NCBI GenBank assembly: GCA_030668485.1
Contig: DAOUTW010000004.1
Coordinates: 34,660-98,659, forward strand
Direction of reading: 5' to 3'
Length of the DNA stretch: 64,000 bases
DNA from: Candidatus Zixiibacteriota bacterium
GTDB lineage: Bacteria > Zixibacteria > MSB-5A5 > GN15 > JAAZOE01
Shown: piece by piece, positions 7,996-16,997 of the stretch
How the letters are laid out: every line of letters starts with the position of its first letter
Position numbering within the stretch: the first letter of the stretch is position 1
The notes under the pieces: model-generated
The model's input: only the letters and a program-made list of their open reading frames with translations
Databases searched by the model: none
Told to the model about the DNA's origin: nothing
Made by a program: the position numbers and the translations under genes

Positions 7996-10092
7996 TTGGC
8001 GATAAGAACAGTTTTTGACAAGCTTACGATGGCTTTATTGTTGGCGGTACTGAGCATACCCGTGGTGGCCCAGGACAACCCGTTTCTGGTCACTCCTACA
8101 ACACCGTTCCAGACTCCGCCGTTTGATCAATTTCAGAATGCACATTATTTGCCGGCGGTCCAGGAGGGGATCCGACAGCATCAGGCCGAAATCGATGCCA
8201 TTGTCAAAAATCCTCAGGCCGCGACTTTCGATAATACGATTGTAGCTCTGGACATGGCCGGTCAACTTCTGGATAAGGTGACTTCTGTATTTTACTCGTT
8301 GCTGGGGACCGTCACCAGTCCTGAGATGCAAGACCTCGCTAAACAGATATCGCCGCTTTTGTCGGCCCACCGCGATAACATCTGGCTTAGTGAGAAGTTG
8401 TTCGCCCGGGTGAAGGCCGTTTACGATCAGCGAATTACGCTGGAGCCAACGGAAGATCAGCTCTATCTGCTGGAAAGCTACTATCGAAGGTTTGTGCGGC
8501 GCGGCGCGTTACTGGATGATAAGCAGAAGGCCCGCATGCGTGACATAAACCGCGAACACTCCTTGCTGGGGTTGAAATTCGATGACAACCTGCTGACCGA
8601 AACCAACAATTCATATATCGTGATCGATAACGAAGCCGATCTGGCAGGACTGCCTGAGGGTGTTATTGCCATGGGGGAGGAAACGGCCAATGATATGAGC
8701 CTGCCCGGCAAATGGGTGTTTACTACTCAGCGGCCAAGCGGTAACCCGTTCATGCAGTATGCCGACGCGCGAAATAAACGACAGGCGATCTATGAAGCCT
8801 ATATCAAGCGCGGCAACCGTGACAATGATTTTGACAATAAAGCGATCCTGCAAAAGCTCATGACCCTGAGGGAGGAACGGTGCCGGATGCTGGGTTATCC
8901 GACGCCCGCCGCTTTCTATATGAAATACCGTATGGCCAAGTCTCCTGAAGTTGTCGACTCATTCCTCTGGCGGCTTTGGAAACCGGCGCTGGAGCGGGCC
9001 GGGACAGAATTGACTGAAATGCAGGCCATAATCGACAGCGAACAGGGCGGTTTCAAACTGGCGCCATGGGATTGGCGGTACTATGCCGAAAAGTTGCGCA
9101 AAGCCAAGTATGACCTGAATGATGCGGAGCTCCGTCCCTACTTCAAACTGGAAAATGTCCAAATGGGGGTTTTTGTTCTGGCCGAAAAGCTCTTTGGCCT
9201 CAAATTCGTCGAGCGTACCGACATTCCTGTCTATCACCCCGAGGTGAAAGTATATGAGGTTACGGAGAGTGACGGCCTTCTGCTTGGGATTTTGTACACT
9301 GATTACTTTCCCCGTAACTCCAAACAGGGCGGAGCCTGGTCGGGCGGTTATCGCGACGCCTTCGTACAGAATGGCAAACGCGTCATCCCGCTTTCCACCC
9401 TTGTCTGCAACTTCACCAAACCCACCCCCGGTACGCCGTCACTGCTCAGCATTGGCGAAGTCAAAACACTATTCCATGAATTCGGTCACTGTCTCAACAC
9501 GCTTCTTTCCACAAGCGCCTACCGCGGCGGTTTTGCCCCGCAGGATGTCGTAGAATTGCCGTCTCAGATTATGGAAAACTGGGCCTTGGAACCGGAACTG
9601 CTGAAGATCTATGCTCTGCATTACCAGACCGGCGATGTAATTCCGGCTACGCTGGTTGATAAACTTAAAAACAGCTATTTGTTCAATCAGGGGTTTGCAT
9701 GGGTCGAGTACCTGGCCGCTTGTTTTCTGGACATGGCCTGGCACGGACTGAAGGATGCCAATAATATGAATGTGACTGATTTTGAGGGCAAGACCATGGC
9801 TGCTATCGGCCTGATTCCCGAAATTTCGCCGCGCTACCACTCAACGTATTTCACTCACATCCACGGCGGCTATCAGGCCGGTTACTACAGCTATAGCTGG
9901 GCGGGAGTTCTGGATGCTGATGCTTTTGAAGCGTTCAAAGAGACTTCGCTTTTCAGTAAGAAGACAGCCGCCTCTTTCCGGAAGAACATTCTGGAGAAAC
10001 TCGGGACCGAGGATGCTATGACCCTGTATAAGCGTTTCCGTGGCCGCGAGCCAAAGGTCGAACCATTTCTTGAAAGAAACGGAATGCTATAG
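7996..10092 (+). CDS. Secreted M3-family metallopeptidase (oligopeptidase / dipeptidyl carboxypeptidase type)
   Basis: A TTG start at 7996 is preferred. It has AGAGAGGA seven bases upstream and gives a clean signal peptide (LAIRTVFDKLTMALLLAVLS, cleaved near VVAQ). The frame stays open upstream to 7891, but that part is not signal-like. The 698-residue length fits the Dcp/oligopeptidase A family. The zinc site is HEFGH at residues 494-498 in KTLFHEFGHCLN, with a third ligand Glu520 in VVELPSQIMEN, 26 residues further, as in M3 gluzincins. It should cut short peptides in the periplasm or outside, downstream of endopeptidases such as the C25 enzyme nearby. It has no dockerin. Terminators lie on both sides, so it is transcribed alone. 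Confidence 0.9.
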   Translation: MAIRTVFDKLTMALLLAVLSIPVVAQDNPFLVTPTTPFQTPPFDQFQNAHYLPAVQEGIRQHQAEIDAIVKNPQAATFDNTIVALDMAGQLLDKVTSVFYSLLGTVTSPEMQDLAKQISPLLSAHRDNIWLSEKLFARVKAVYDQRITLEPTEDQLYLLESYYRRFVRRGALLDDKQKARMRDINREHSLLGLKFDDNLLTETNNSYIVIDNEADLAGLPEGVIAMGEETANDMSLPGKWVFTTQRPSGNPFMQYADARNKRQAIYEAYIKRGNRDNDFDNKAILQKLMTLREERCRMLGYPTPAAFYMKYRMAKSPEVVDSFLWRLWKPALERAGTELTEMQAIIDSEQGGFKLAPWDWRYYAEKLRKAKYDLNDAELRPYFKLENVQMGVFVLAEKLFGLKFVERTDIPVYHPEVKVYEVTESDGLLLGILYTDYFPRNSKQGGAWSGGYRDAFVQNGKRVIPLSTLVCNFTKPTPGTPSLLSIGEVKTLFHEFGHCLNTLLSTSAYRGGFAPQDVVELPSQIMENWALEPELLKIYALHYQTGDVIPATLVDKLKNSYLFNQGFAWVEYLAACFLDMAWHGLKDANNMNVTDFEGKTMAAIGLIPEISPRYHSTYFTHIHGGYQAGYYSYSWAGVLDADAFEAFKETSLFSKKTAASFRKNILEKLGTEDAMTLYKRFRGREPKVEPFLERNGML

Positions 10093-10140
10093 GGCTGGCA
10101 GATAGGTATTGCCTTTAACCAAAAATTCTTAACAGATAAC

Positions 10141-10169
10141 AAAAAGGCCGGATATCTAACCGGCCTTTT
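10141..10169 (+). terminator. Rho-independent terminator
   Basis: A 10-bp perfect stem (AAAAGGCCGG/CCGGCCTTTT) with an 8-nt loop, 50 bp after the stop of the M3 peptidase; the stem ends in a T-run. Confidence 0.85.
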
Positions 10170-10175
10170 CACATT

Positions 10176-10206
10176 TGGCAGCGGTACGCCGATTCCAACC
10201 TCTATG
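10176..10206 (-). repeat. tRNA-3'-end-like fragment C
   Basis: This is the best of the three fragments. Read on the minus strand, it matches the T-arm and acceptor end of tRNA-Glu at 17 of 23 ungapped positions, including an unbroken CGTACCGCT, and continues to GCCA. The rest of the 365-bp gap (10093-10457) holds only the terminator and an AT-rich stretch with a TATAAT at 10368-10373 that lacks a well-placed -35 box. Confidence 0.5.
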
Positions 10207-10457
10207 GAAGCTATCAGTGCCGATTAATATATCGTTTTCGTGCACAAAAACAGGGCATTCGAGAACTGGGTAATCACCCACACAACCCTGAAAATTGTTA
10301 GGGTAGCTTGGGTAGTGTATATATGGTGGGTATTTTTTGCTTGTATAGGGTTGTTTAGCCCATATATTATAATTAGTGGCTTCTTTGCATGAGTACTATC
10401 CGCAACCCAGAATTATGTATCTGTTTAATGTTAATTTAGCTTATCCGGGAGGGGATC

Positions 10458-13121
10458 ATGAAGTATTCCATAATTCTTGGTATATGGATGGCAATATTGT
10501 GGACAATCCCGGGTTTTGCTCAGGATTCACTCCAAATTGTCACCTTATCACCCCCGCAGTATGATTTGGATGTACCGGCAAGCTCCAATATTATAGTAAC
10601 ATTCAACGCTGACATCAATGAAACGACAATTAATGAAAACACCTTTGTTGTCAATGGAGCCATGACGGGACGCACCCCGGGAATGGTCAGCTATAATGAT
10701 ATTCAAAAGACAGCTACATTCTATCCGAGCGCTGATTTCGCCGTTGGGGAGGTTGTTTTGGTCAGTTTGTCTTCAGCCATTATGTCGCTTGACGGAGCAA
10801 ATCTGGAAAACGGTTTCACATGGTCATTTACAATCGGGGTCAGCAACGAAAGCCCGGGTACTTTCTTCCTCGATTCAATTTACCGTCTCGGCGGATCATA
10901 TCCGGTATCGGTGCAGGCCGTGAATATAAACGGAGATGCATACCTTGACATTGTTTTGGTATGCCAATATGCCGATTCGATTAAGTACTTTCTGAATAAC
11001 GGTGAAGGCAAATTTACAGAGCAGCATGGCTTTTGGATCGGTTTGAATCCGGTCAGTGTATTCCCTGCCGATCTTGATGGAGACAACAATATCGACCTTG
11101 CAGTAGCTAATGTTGAATCTGACAACCTAGTTGTCCTCCTCAACGACGGTATGTCCGGTTTTATCCGTGATACATCTTATATCACCGGCGATGGCGCCCA
11201 TTTCGTATGTGGCGGAGACTTTGACGCCGATACCGACATCGATCTTGCCGTCATCAACAGTCTTTCCAATAATATCGCCATCCTGTCAAATGACGGTTCC
11301 GGCGCCTTCGTTATCTCATCCACCTTCGCCACCGATATCGATCCGCAATCGATATGTGCGGCCGATCTCGACAATGACGGCGATATTGATCTGGCCAATT
11401 CAAACAACGGGTCAGGCACGATTACGGTCTATCACAATGAAGGCGGCGGCACGTTTTCGACACCGTCGACTTATCCGATAGGCAACTCGCCACGCATCAT
11501 AATGGCTGCCGACCTTGACGGCGATGGCGATGCGGACCTCGCCTGCGCCAATAATCATTTTGATTACAACAGCATATCAATTCTTAAAAATAACGGCGAC
11601 GGAACCTTCGCCGATCATATAGAATATAATGCCGGTTCACACCCTTTTTGCGTATCCGGAGGGGATCTTGACGGCGATGGCGATATCGACCTGCTCACAG
11701 GAAGTTGGGGTACCAACGGCCTACAGATTCATTTTAATGACGGGAGTGGCGTATTTGATTCCACGATAGGTATACGTAATGGGGGCTATAATTCTATATT
11801 TGCTGCCGATCTTACCGGAACCGGAACGCTTGATCTGGCCGTCACTTATGTCAATGCTCTTCATAACCTGTCCATCTTCTATAATCGTGAGTACCGGTGT
11901 GTTGATTCCGATGAAGATGGATTTGGTGATCCCGGTTATCCGGACAATGAATGCGAACTCGATAACTGCCCCTATGCGTATAATCCGAGCCAAGAGGATT
12001 TCGATTCGGATGGTATGGGCGATTCCTGCGACACCGATTATGATGGCGATGATGTAGATAATTCCATAGATAATTGTCTGTTCTTATTCAATCCGGATCA
12101 GGCCGATTCAAACGGCGACGGTATCGGCGACGCCTGCGACTATGATCTGGATTGGGACGGCGTCCCCAATGAAGAGGACAATTGCGTTCTTGAATATAAT
12201 CCGGACCAGACCGACCTTGACAAAAACAACCAGGGCGATTCCTGTGATGTGGATATGGACGGGGATGGCTTAACCAATGATATCGATAACTGCGTGTATA
12301 ATTTCAATCCCGACCAGGCCGATTCTAATAGCGACGGTACCGGCGATGTCTGCGATATGCCGATGCAGGTGGGCATGAGAGTTGCGGAATTTGACCAAAC
12401 GGCGATAGTAGATACCCTGTATGTCGGCGGGGAATACGAATTTCAGATACTAATTGAGAACGAGCCATTTGTCTCGATGTTGCTTTATTTCCGCATTTGG
12501 TCGGATGATGGGACCGTCTGGTCATGGATTAGTCGAGCCGGTGGTAATATGTATTTCTACGATGGTATCGCGGCTGTCACGGACGTCGAGGGCAGTCGGA
12601 TATATCCCATGAATGACGTCTTCGAAGATCGTGCCGAGGTAAAGGAGTACAGTTTCGATGGCATCTCACCCGACACCCTGAATATTAATGGAGTGTCGTG
12701 GTTCGGCCTCGGTATGCCACCCGGGAGATTGGAACACGTCCTTTCCATACATTTCACCGTTTCTCACATAACGGATCCGGATGGGGTAGGCACGATCTGC
12801 ATAGATACGGTCTATTCTCCGCCCTTCGAGCGTGTGTGGTTTGAAACACACTACCCGACGCCCAGCTTAATACCGAACATCCTTATTCCGGAAGGCGGCT
12901 TGTGTTTACCGGTCACTTATGTATGCGGCGACGCCAATTCTGATGCCGAAACCAATATCGGGGATGCCGTATTCATTATTAATTATGTTTTTAACAATGG
13001 AGATGCGCCCGCCCAGCCACAGGCCGCGGATGCCAACTGCGATGGCGACATCAATGTGGGCGACGCGGTCTATCTGATTGCCTACGTATTCAAGGGTGGC
13101 CCTGAACCCTGCTGCCCGTGA
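10458..13121 (+). CDS. Secreted FG-GAP / thrombospondin-3-repeat protein with dockerin
   Basis: The protein has 887 residues, starting at ATG 10458 behind GGGAGGGGATC. A signal peptide covers residues 1-22 (LWTIPGFAQ). Residues about 28-125 form a bacterial Ig-like domain (VPASSNIIVTFNADINETTI). Residues about 130-475 are FG-GAP/VCBS-type propeller repeats with recurring Asp-rich loops such as DLDGDGDADLACANNH. Residues about 480-640 are thrombospondin type-3 calcium repeats (DSDGMGDSCDTDYDGDD and relatives). A beta-rich region of unknown fold follows. Residues 823-887 are the two dockerin-like loops ending GGPEPCCP. No catalytic residues are apparent; it is probably a large calcium-rigidified surface or matrix protein. 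The repeats are intact, with no frameshift. Confidence 0.88.
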   Translation: MKYSIILGIWMAILWTIPGFAQDSLQIVTLSPPQYDLDVPASSNIIVTFNADINETTINENTFVVNGAMTGRTPGMVSYNDIQKTATFYPSADFAVGEVVLVSLSSAIMSLDGANLENGFTWSFTIGVSNESPGTFFLDSIYRLGGSYPVSVQAVNINGDAYLDIVLVCQYADSIKYFLNNGEGKFTEQHGFWIGLNPVSVFPADLDGDNNIDLAVANVESDNLVVLLNDGMSGFIRDTSYITGDGAHFVCGGDFDADTDIDLAVINSLSNNIAILSNDGSGAFVISSTFATDIDPQSICAADLDNDGDIDLANSNNGSGTITVYHNEGGGTFSTPSTYPIGNSPRIIMAADLDGDGDADLACANNHFDYNSISILKNNGDGTFADHIEYNAGSHPFCVSGGDLDGDGDIDLLTGSWGTNGLQIHFNDGSGVFDSTIGIRNGGYNSIFAADLTGTGTLDLAVTYVNALHNLSIFYNREYRCVDSDEDGFGDPGYPDNECELDNCPYAYNPSQEDFDSDGMGDSCDTDYDGDDVDNSIDNCLFLFNPDQADSNGDGIGDACDYDLDWDGVPNEEDNCVLEYNPDQTDLDKNNQGDSCDVDMDGDGLTNDIDNCVYNFNPDQADSNSDGTGDVCDMPMQVGMRVAEFDQTAIVDTLYVGGEYEFQILIENEPFVSMLLYFRIWSDDGTVWSWISRAGGNMYFYDGIAAVTDVEGSRIYPMNDVFEDRAEVKEYSFDGISPDTLNINGVSWFGLGMPPGRLEHVLSIHFTVSHITDPDGVGTICIDTVYSPPFERVWFETHYPTPSLIPNILIPEGGLCLPVTYVCGDANSDAETNIGDAVFIINYVFNNGDAPAQPQAADANCDGDINVGDAVYLIAYVFKGGPEPCCP

Positions 13122-13151
13122 TTCTCCAAGATACAATTTTAATATGGCAGA

Positions 13152-13175
13152 AAGGCCGGTGATGTCACCGGCCTT
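13152..13175. terminator. Palindromic hairpin between dockerin gene and tRNA-Glu
   Basis: A perfect 11-bp stem (AAGGCCGGTGA/TCACCGGCCTT) with a 2-nt loop, 31 bp after the dockerin gene stop and 14 bp from the tRNA 3' end. Converging transcription suggests it serves both strands, but neither side has a long T-run. Confidence 0.6.
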
Positions 13176-13188
13176 CCTGCCAAGAATG

Positions 13189-13260
13189 TAGCGGTACGGG
13201 GAATTGAACCCCGGTTTGATGGCTGAGAACCACCCGTCCTAACCACTAGACGATACCGCC
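13189..13260 (-). tRNA. tRNA-Glu (anticodon CTC)
   Basis: The 72-nt sequence folds as a full cloverleaf on the minus strand. The 7-bp acceptor stem closes with one G-U pair; the D-arm contains TAGTGGTTAG; the 5-bp anticodon stem has loop TTCTCAG with CTC at 13225-13227; the T-arm is CGGGG TTCAATT CCCCG. The discriminator is A and CCA is not encoded. It decodes GAG and could also supply glutamyl-tRNA, the precursor for the C5 haem pathway, whose genes begin 500 bp away on the other strand. Confidence 0.93.
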
Positions 13261-13309
13261 ATAAATTTTTTCGCCCGGACTAAAAAGCCCGGGCATAACC
13301 CTCAATGCA

Positions 13310-13330
13310 GAGTTCACACACCATCAACCA
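13310..13330. repeat. 21-bp exact repeat, copy 1 (tRNA-Glu leader)
   Basis: This 21-bp sequence (starting GAGTTCACACACC on the plus strand) recurs without mismatch at 24763-24783. Here it lies between the tRNA-Glu promoter and the mature tRNA, so it is transcribed in the reverse sense as part of the tRNA leader. A GC-rich inverted repeat (about 13272-13293) separates it from the tRNA. Confidence 0.75.
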
Positions 13331-13347
13331 CACCGAAGGGCACCCTA

Positions 13348-13375
13348 AATATATTAGCATCGCGCCGAATGTCAA
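13348..13375 (-). promoter_or_regulatory. Sigma-70 promoter of tRNA-Glu
   Basis: On the minus strand TTGACA (13370-13375) and TATATT (13348-13353) are spaced by 16 bp. Transcription would start near 13341, giving a leader of about 80 nt before the tRNA that includes the 21-bp repeat. Confidence 0.65.
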
Positions 13376-13618
13376 CTATGATATTTAAATTTGAGACAAG
13401 ATTTGAGCTTCTGACGTATGTTTTATTATTCCTGTAAGTTGCTTGTACACAAGAGTTTGTGTTAGGCTAAAAATCGTGGTTAGGTAATGTTTTGATAGGT
13501 ATTGGGTTAACGGCACAAATCAACGGATATTTTAGTAATATTAATTCTGTCGATAGGAAAGACGACAAACAAAATCCTGTATTTGCTTCATTTATGAGCC
13601 CAAATGTGGAATAATCTT

Positions 13619-13646
13619 TTGAAAATCGGTCCAAGTTCCGTAATAT
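13619..13646 (+). promoter_or_regulatory. Possible promoter of the haem operon
   Basis: TTGAAA (13619-13624), a 16-bp spacer and TAATAT (13641-13646) lie about 127 bp before hemC. The remaining gap from 13376 is AT-rich; I found no riboswitch-like structure or gene in it. Confidence 0.4.
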
Positions 13647-13772
13647 ATAGGACTTAAAATATTTGATCGGGCTTATGATAAAACGACATAACAGTCACCG
13701 AAATGCCCGTCGTGAAATGATGGCCTAATAAAGGCGAACAGAAATCGTGAGTATTCCCGTAAAGGATTGCAG

Positions 13773-14693
13773 GTGAAAGAGATAGTTATTGGAACCCGGG
13801 GGTCGCAACTGGCCCTGTGGCAGGCTGAATTCATAACAGCGCAACTGTCGAAAATAACCCCGATACCGGTCAGGCTGGAGATTATAAAGACCCAGGGTGA
13901 TAAAATTCAGCATTTGTCATTCGACAAGTTGGAAGGCAAGGGATTTTTTACCAAAGAACTCGAAGATGCCCTCCTGGAGAGCAATATCGACCTCGCCGTT
14001 CACTCCCTGAAGGACCTGATGACCACTATGCCGGATGGATTAACTCTGGCGGCGACCGGCTTTCGTGAAGATAACCGTGAAGCGGTGTTGATCAGGAAAG
14101 AATCGTTCGATCCCGGCCAGCCTTTGAAGGTAAAAAGGGGTGGAATAATCGGCAGTTCATCGGTGCGCCGGCAGTGTCAAATAGTCGACTTGTCGCCCGA
14201 TCTGACTATAAAAGATTTGCGGGGCAATGTCCCGACCCGGATCAATAAGCTGAGGGAAGGGCAATATGATGCCATAATCCTGGCTTTTGCCGGTTTGAAA
14301 CGTCTGGAACTCGACCTTTCCGATCTTGAGGTGCAGATTCAGGAATGTGACATATTCCTCCCGGCACCGGGGCAGGGGATTCTGGGGATTCAGACTCGTG
14401 AGGATAATACCGAGGTCAATGAGGTGATTGCGAAGCTTGATGATCCGTCGGCTCGCACCCAAACCGGTTTGGAGCGGGGGCTTTTGGCCCGCTTCGAGGG
14501 CGGATGCCAGCTTCCGCTGGGTGTTTATTCCGAAATAGACGGTGAAAACCTGAGTTTGCATGCGGTGCTCGGATGTCGTCGTGAGGAGCGTTGGGTCGGT
14601 CTGGCGAAGTATTCCGAAAGCGGGATAGAGATCGAACCGATGGTTGAAAATGCGTATAAGAATTTGACGACTCAATGTGAGTCTATGATATAA
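13773..14693 (+). CDS. hemC: Porphobilinogen deaminase (hydroxymethylbilane synthase)
   Basis: This enzyme polymerises four porphobilinogen molecules into hydroxymethylbilane in the cytoplasm. The start chosen is GTG 13773, six bases after AAAGGA; the TTG at 13767 would abut that site. The 306-residue length fits the family. The N-terminus IVIGTRGSQLALWQ, the GIIGSSSVRRQCQ and LRGNVPTRINKL motifs, and the dipyrromethane-anchoring Cys245 in FEGGCQLPLG are all present. It is the first gene of the haem operon and is followed nine bases later by hemB. No uroporphyrinogen-III synthase domain is fused to it, and hemD is not found next to it. Confidence 0.96.
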   Translation: MKEIVIGTRGSQLALWQAEFITAQLSKITPIPVRLEIIKTQGDKIQHLSFDKLEGKGFFTKELEDALLESNIDLAVHSLKDLMTTMPDGLTLAATGFREDNREAVLIRKESFDPGQPLKVKRGGIIGSSSVRRQCQIVDLSPDLTIKDLRGNVPTRINKLREGQYDAIILAFAGLKRLELDLSDLEVQIQECDIFLPAPGQGILGIQTREDNTEVNEVIAKLDDPSARTQTGLERGLLARFEGGCQLPLGVYSEIDGENLSLHAVLGCRREERWVGLAKYSESGIEIEPMVENAYKNLTTQCESMI

Positions 14694-14705
14694 ACGAGGT
14701 GAATG

Positions 14706-15686
14706 ATGAGTGATCTGATGTACCGGCCGCGGAGACGTCGCCGGAACAAAATAATCCGCGATCTGGTAGGTGAGACCGGAATTCGCCGGGATGGTTTGAT
14801 TCAGCCGTATTTTGTCTGCGATGGCAAAGGGATCAAGCATGAGATTGAATCGATGCCGGGTATTTATCGCGAATCGATCGATTCCCTGATGAAAACGATT
14901 GAAAAAGATTTCAAAACGGGACTGAAACGGATCATGATTTTCGGCGTCCCCGATCATAAAGATGCCGATGCATCGGCGGCCGTCGACTCTGATTCCATTG
15001 TTCCCCAGGCGATCGGGAAGCTGAAACAGAAATATGGTGAGGAATTGTTTGTCTCGGCCGATGTCTGCCTCTGTGCCTACACCGATAGCGGTCATTGCGG
15101 ATTGATCAAAAACGGTCAGGTCGATAATGACAGCACCCTCCCGGTTCTGGCTGAAATGGCGGTCTCGCTGGCTGAAGCCGGATGCGATTGTGTTGGACCA
15201 TCGGATATGATGGATGGCCGGGTGGAAATAATCCGCGAGGAACTCGATGCCGCAGGCTTTACCGACACTCTGATTATGGCTTATACCGCTAAATACGCTT
15301 CGTCATACTACGGCCCGTTCCGCGATGCCTGTGAGTCGGCACCGGGTGAAGGCGACCGGCGCGGTTATCAGATGGATTTTCGCAATCGTCGCGAGGCGAT
15401 GACCGAATTGGAACTGGACGATGAGGAAGGGGCTGATATCGTGATGGTCAAACCGGCCCTGGCCTATCTTGATATCATCGCCGATTTCCGGCGTCTCACG
15501 CAGCTTCCGGTGGCGGCCTATAATGTGTCCGGTGAGTACACTATGGTGAAACTTATGGCCCGCGAAAAGGTTGTAGATGAGAAAGAACTGGTGCTGGAAA
15601 ACCTGACAGCGATAACACGAGCGGGAGCCGATATTATTCTGACCTACCATCTGCGTGATATCCTCAAAGGAGGTTGGCTTGACTGA
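14706..15686 (+). CDS. hemB: Delta-aminolevulinic acid dehydratase (porphobilinogen synthase)
   Basis: This enzyme condenses two 5-aminolevulinate molecules to porphobilinogen. The length is 326 residues from ATG 14706, which has GAGGTG at better spacing than the adjacent ATG at 14703. Both catalytic lysines are visible: Lys196 in AKYASSYYGPFRDA and the Schiff-base Lys249 in VMVKPALAYLD. The cysteine-rich metal loop DVCLCAYTDSGHCG is that of zinc-dependent enzymes rather than the magnesium-only aspartate type. The last 8 bases overlap the start of hemL, showing tight operon packing. Order of use in the pathway is after HemL and before HemC. Confidence 0.96.
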   Translation: MSDLMYRPRRRRRNKIIRDLVGETGIRRDGLIQPYFVCDGKGIKHEIESMPGIYRESIDSLMKTIEKDFKTGLKRIMIFGVPDHKDADASAAVDSDSIVPQAIGKLKQKYGEELFVSADVCLCAYTDSGHCGLIKNGQVDNDSTLPVLAEMAVSLAEAGCDCVGPSDMMDGRVEIIREELDAAGFTDTLIMAYTAKYASSYYGPFRDACESAPGEGDRRGYQMDFRNRREAMTELELDDEEGADIVMVKPALAYLDIIADFRRLTQLPVAAYNVSGEYTMVKLMAREKVVDEKELVLENLTAITRAGADIILTYHLRDILKGGWLD

Positions 15687-16959
15687 CAGGCCGCATTCGG
15701 ACAAACTATATGATCGCGCCACTCGGGTGATACCGGGGGGCGTCAATTCTCCGGTAAGGGCTTTCGGAGCGGTCGGCGGTCGGCCGCCGTTTATCGACCG
15801 GGGGCTGGGGGCGGAACTGATCGACAGCGATGGGCATCGCTATATCGATTTTTGCTGCAGTTGGGGGCCGTTGATACTGGGGCATGCTCATCCCAAAGTA
15901 TTAAAGACTATTCAGGCCACGGCGGCCAGAGGTTGCAGTTTCGGAGCCACGACTGCGTTAGAGGTTGAACTGGCCGAATTTGTGACCGGCAAAGTCGGAC
16001 CTCTGGAAAAGGTCAGGTTTGTGTCATCCGGGACCGAGGCGGTCATGTCTGCGGTTCGCCTGGCGCGCGGATTTACCGGGCGGGATAAGATCATCAAATT
16101 CAACGGCTGTTATCACGGCCATTCCGATTACCTGCTGGTCAAGGCCGGTTCGGGCCTGGCGACTTTCGGGGAACCTTCTTCGGGAGGTGTTCCGGCCTCG
16201 TTTGCGGCTGAAACATTGGTGGCCGACCTCGACGATCAGGAAGGTGTCGAAAAATATTTCGAAAAGTACGGCGATGATATCGCCTGTGTGATTATCGAAC
16301 CGATCCCGGCCAACAACGGTTTACTTTTGCAGCGTCCGGAGTTTTTACACTTTTTGCGGGAAATTACCGCGAAGCATGGCGCCCTTTTGATTTTCGATGA
16401 GGTTATTTCCGGCTTTAGGGTCGGCTGGGGAGGCGCGGCTAAATTATATGGCATCACACCGGATTTGATGACGTTCGGAAAAGTAATCGGCGGTGGCATG
16501 CCGGTCGGTGGTTTCGGCGGACGCGCTGAGATTATGGATAAGCTGGCTCCAATGGGGACGGTTTATCAGGCGGGGACTTTGTCGGGCAACCCGGTCGCGA
16601 TGGCGGCAGGCTTGGCGACGTTGAAGGTCCTTGAGAAGGAAGACGGATATAATCGCCTGGAAGAACTGGGTGCCTATTTTGAAAATGCTTTGAAAGAAAA
16701 CTTAGGCGAGGTGCAGGGTACTATTGTACGACAGGGTTCGATAATCTGGCTGATTTATCAAAAAGAGATGCCGCGGCGGGCCGATCAAATTGAAGGCGCC
16801 GCAATCGATCTCTATAACCGCCATCATCGTGCTATCCTCGATCAGGGGATCTATCTGCCGCCCTCGGGTTATGAAGTTATGTTCGTATCGCTGGCACATA
16901 CGACCGATATGCTTGACCGCGCCGCCGGGATTATCGGAAAAACGGCGCAAAGCCTGTAA
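15679..16959 (+). CDS. hemL: Glutamate-1-semialdehyde 2,1-aminomutase
   Basis: This PLP enzyme converts glutamate-1-semialdehyde to 5-aminolevulinate, the last step of the C5 route. The start is TTG 15679, five bases behind a strong AAAGGAGG (15666-15673) that lies inside the end of hemB. The frame is open 24 bases further up, but that part has no binding site. The 426 residues include TRVIPGGVNSPVRAFG at the N-terminus, the FVSSGTEAVMSAVRLARG substrate loop, and the PLP Lys268 in MTFGKVIGGGMPVGG. Its presence shows that the organism makes haem from glutamyl-tRNA, so a HemA reductase must be encoded elsewhere. Confidence 0.95.
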   Translation: MTDRPHSDKLYDRATRVIPGGVNSPVRAFGAVGGRPPFIDRGLGAELIDSDGHRYIDFCCSWGPLILGHAHPKVLKTIQATAARGCSFGATTALEVELAEFVTGKVGPLEKVRFVSSGTEAVMSAVRLARGFTGRDKIIKFNGCYHGHSDYLLVKAGSGLATFGEPSSGGVPASFAAETLVADLDDQEGVEKYFEKYGDDIACVIIEPIPANNGLLLQRPEFLHFLREITAKHGALLIFDEVISGFRVGWGGAAKLYGITPDLMTFGKVIGGGMPVGGFGGRAEIMDKLAPMGTVYQAGTLSGNPVAMAAGLATLKVLEKEDGYNRLEELGAYFENALKENLGEVQGTIVRQGSIIWLIYQKEMPRRADQIEGAAIDLYNRHHRAILDQGIYLPPSGYEVMFVSLAHTTDMLDRAAGIIGKTAQSL

Positions 16960-16997
16960 CTCTGGAATCAGATAAACGTAGAATTTGTGGAGATAAT

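Noticed and set aside
6852-10206. Three tRNA-like fragments as functional tRNA genes
   Set aside because: Only T-arm and acceptor-like 3' parts exist; no anticodon arm, D-arm or matching 5' acceptor strand is present.
13268-13296. GC-rich inverted repeat as a rho-independent terminator
   Set aside because: The T-run is on the wrong side for either direction; it lies within the tRNA-Glu leader instead.
14157-15095. 312-codon antisense frame across hemC and hemB
   Set aside because: Both sense genes are certain; the antisense product has no family signature.
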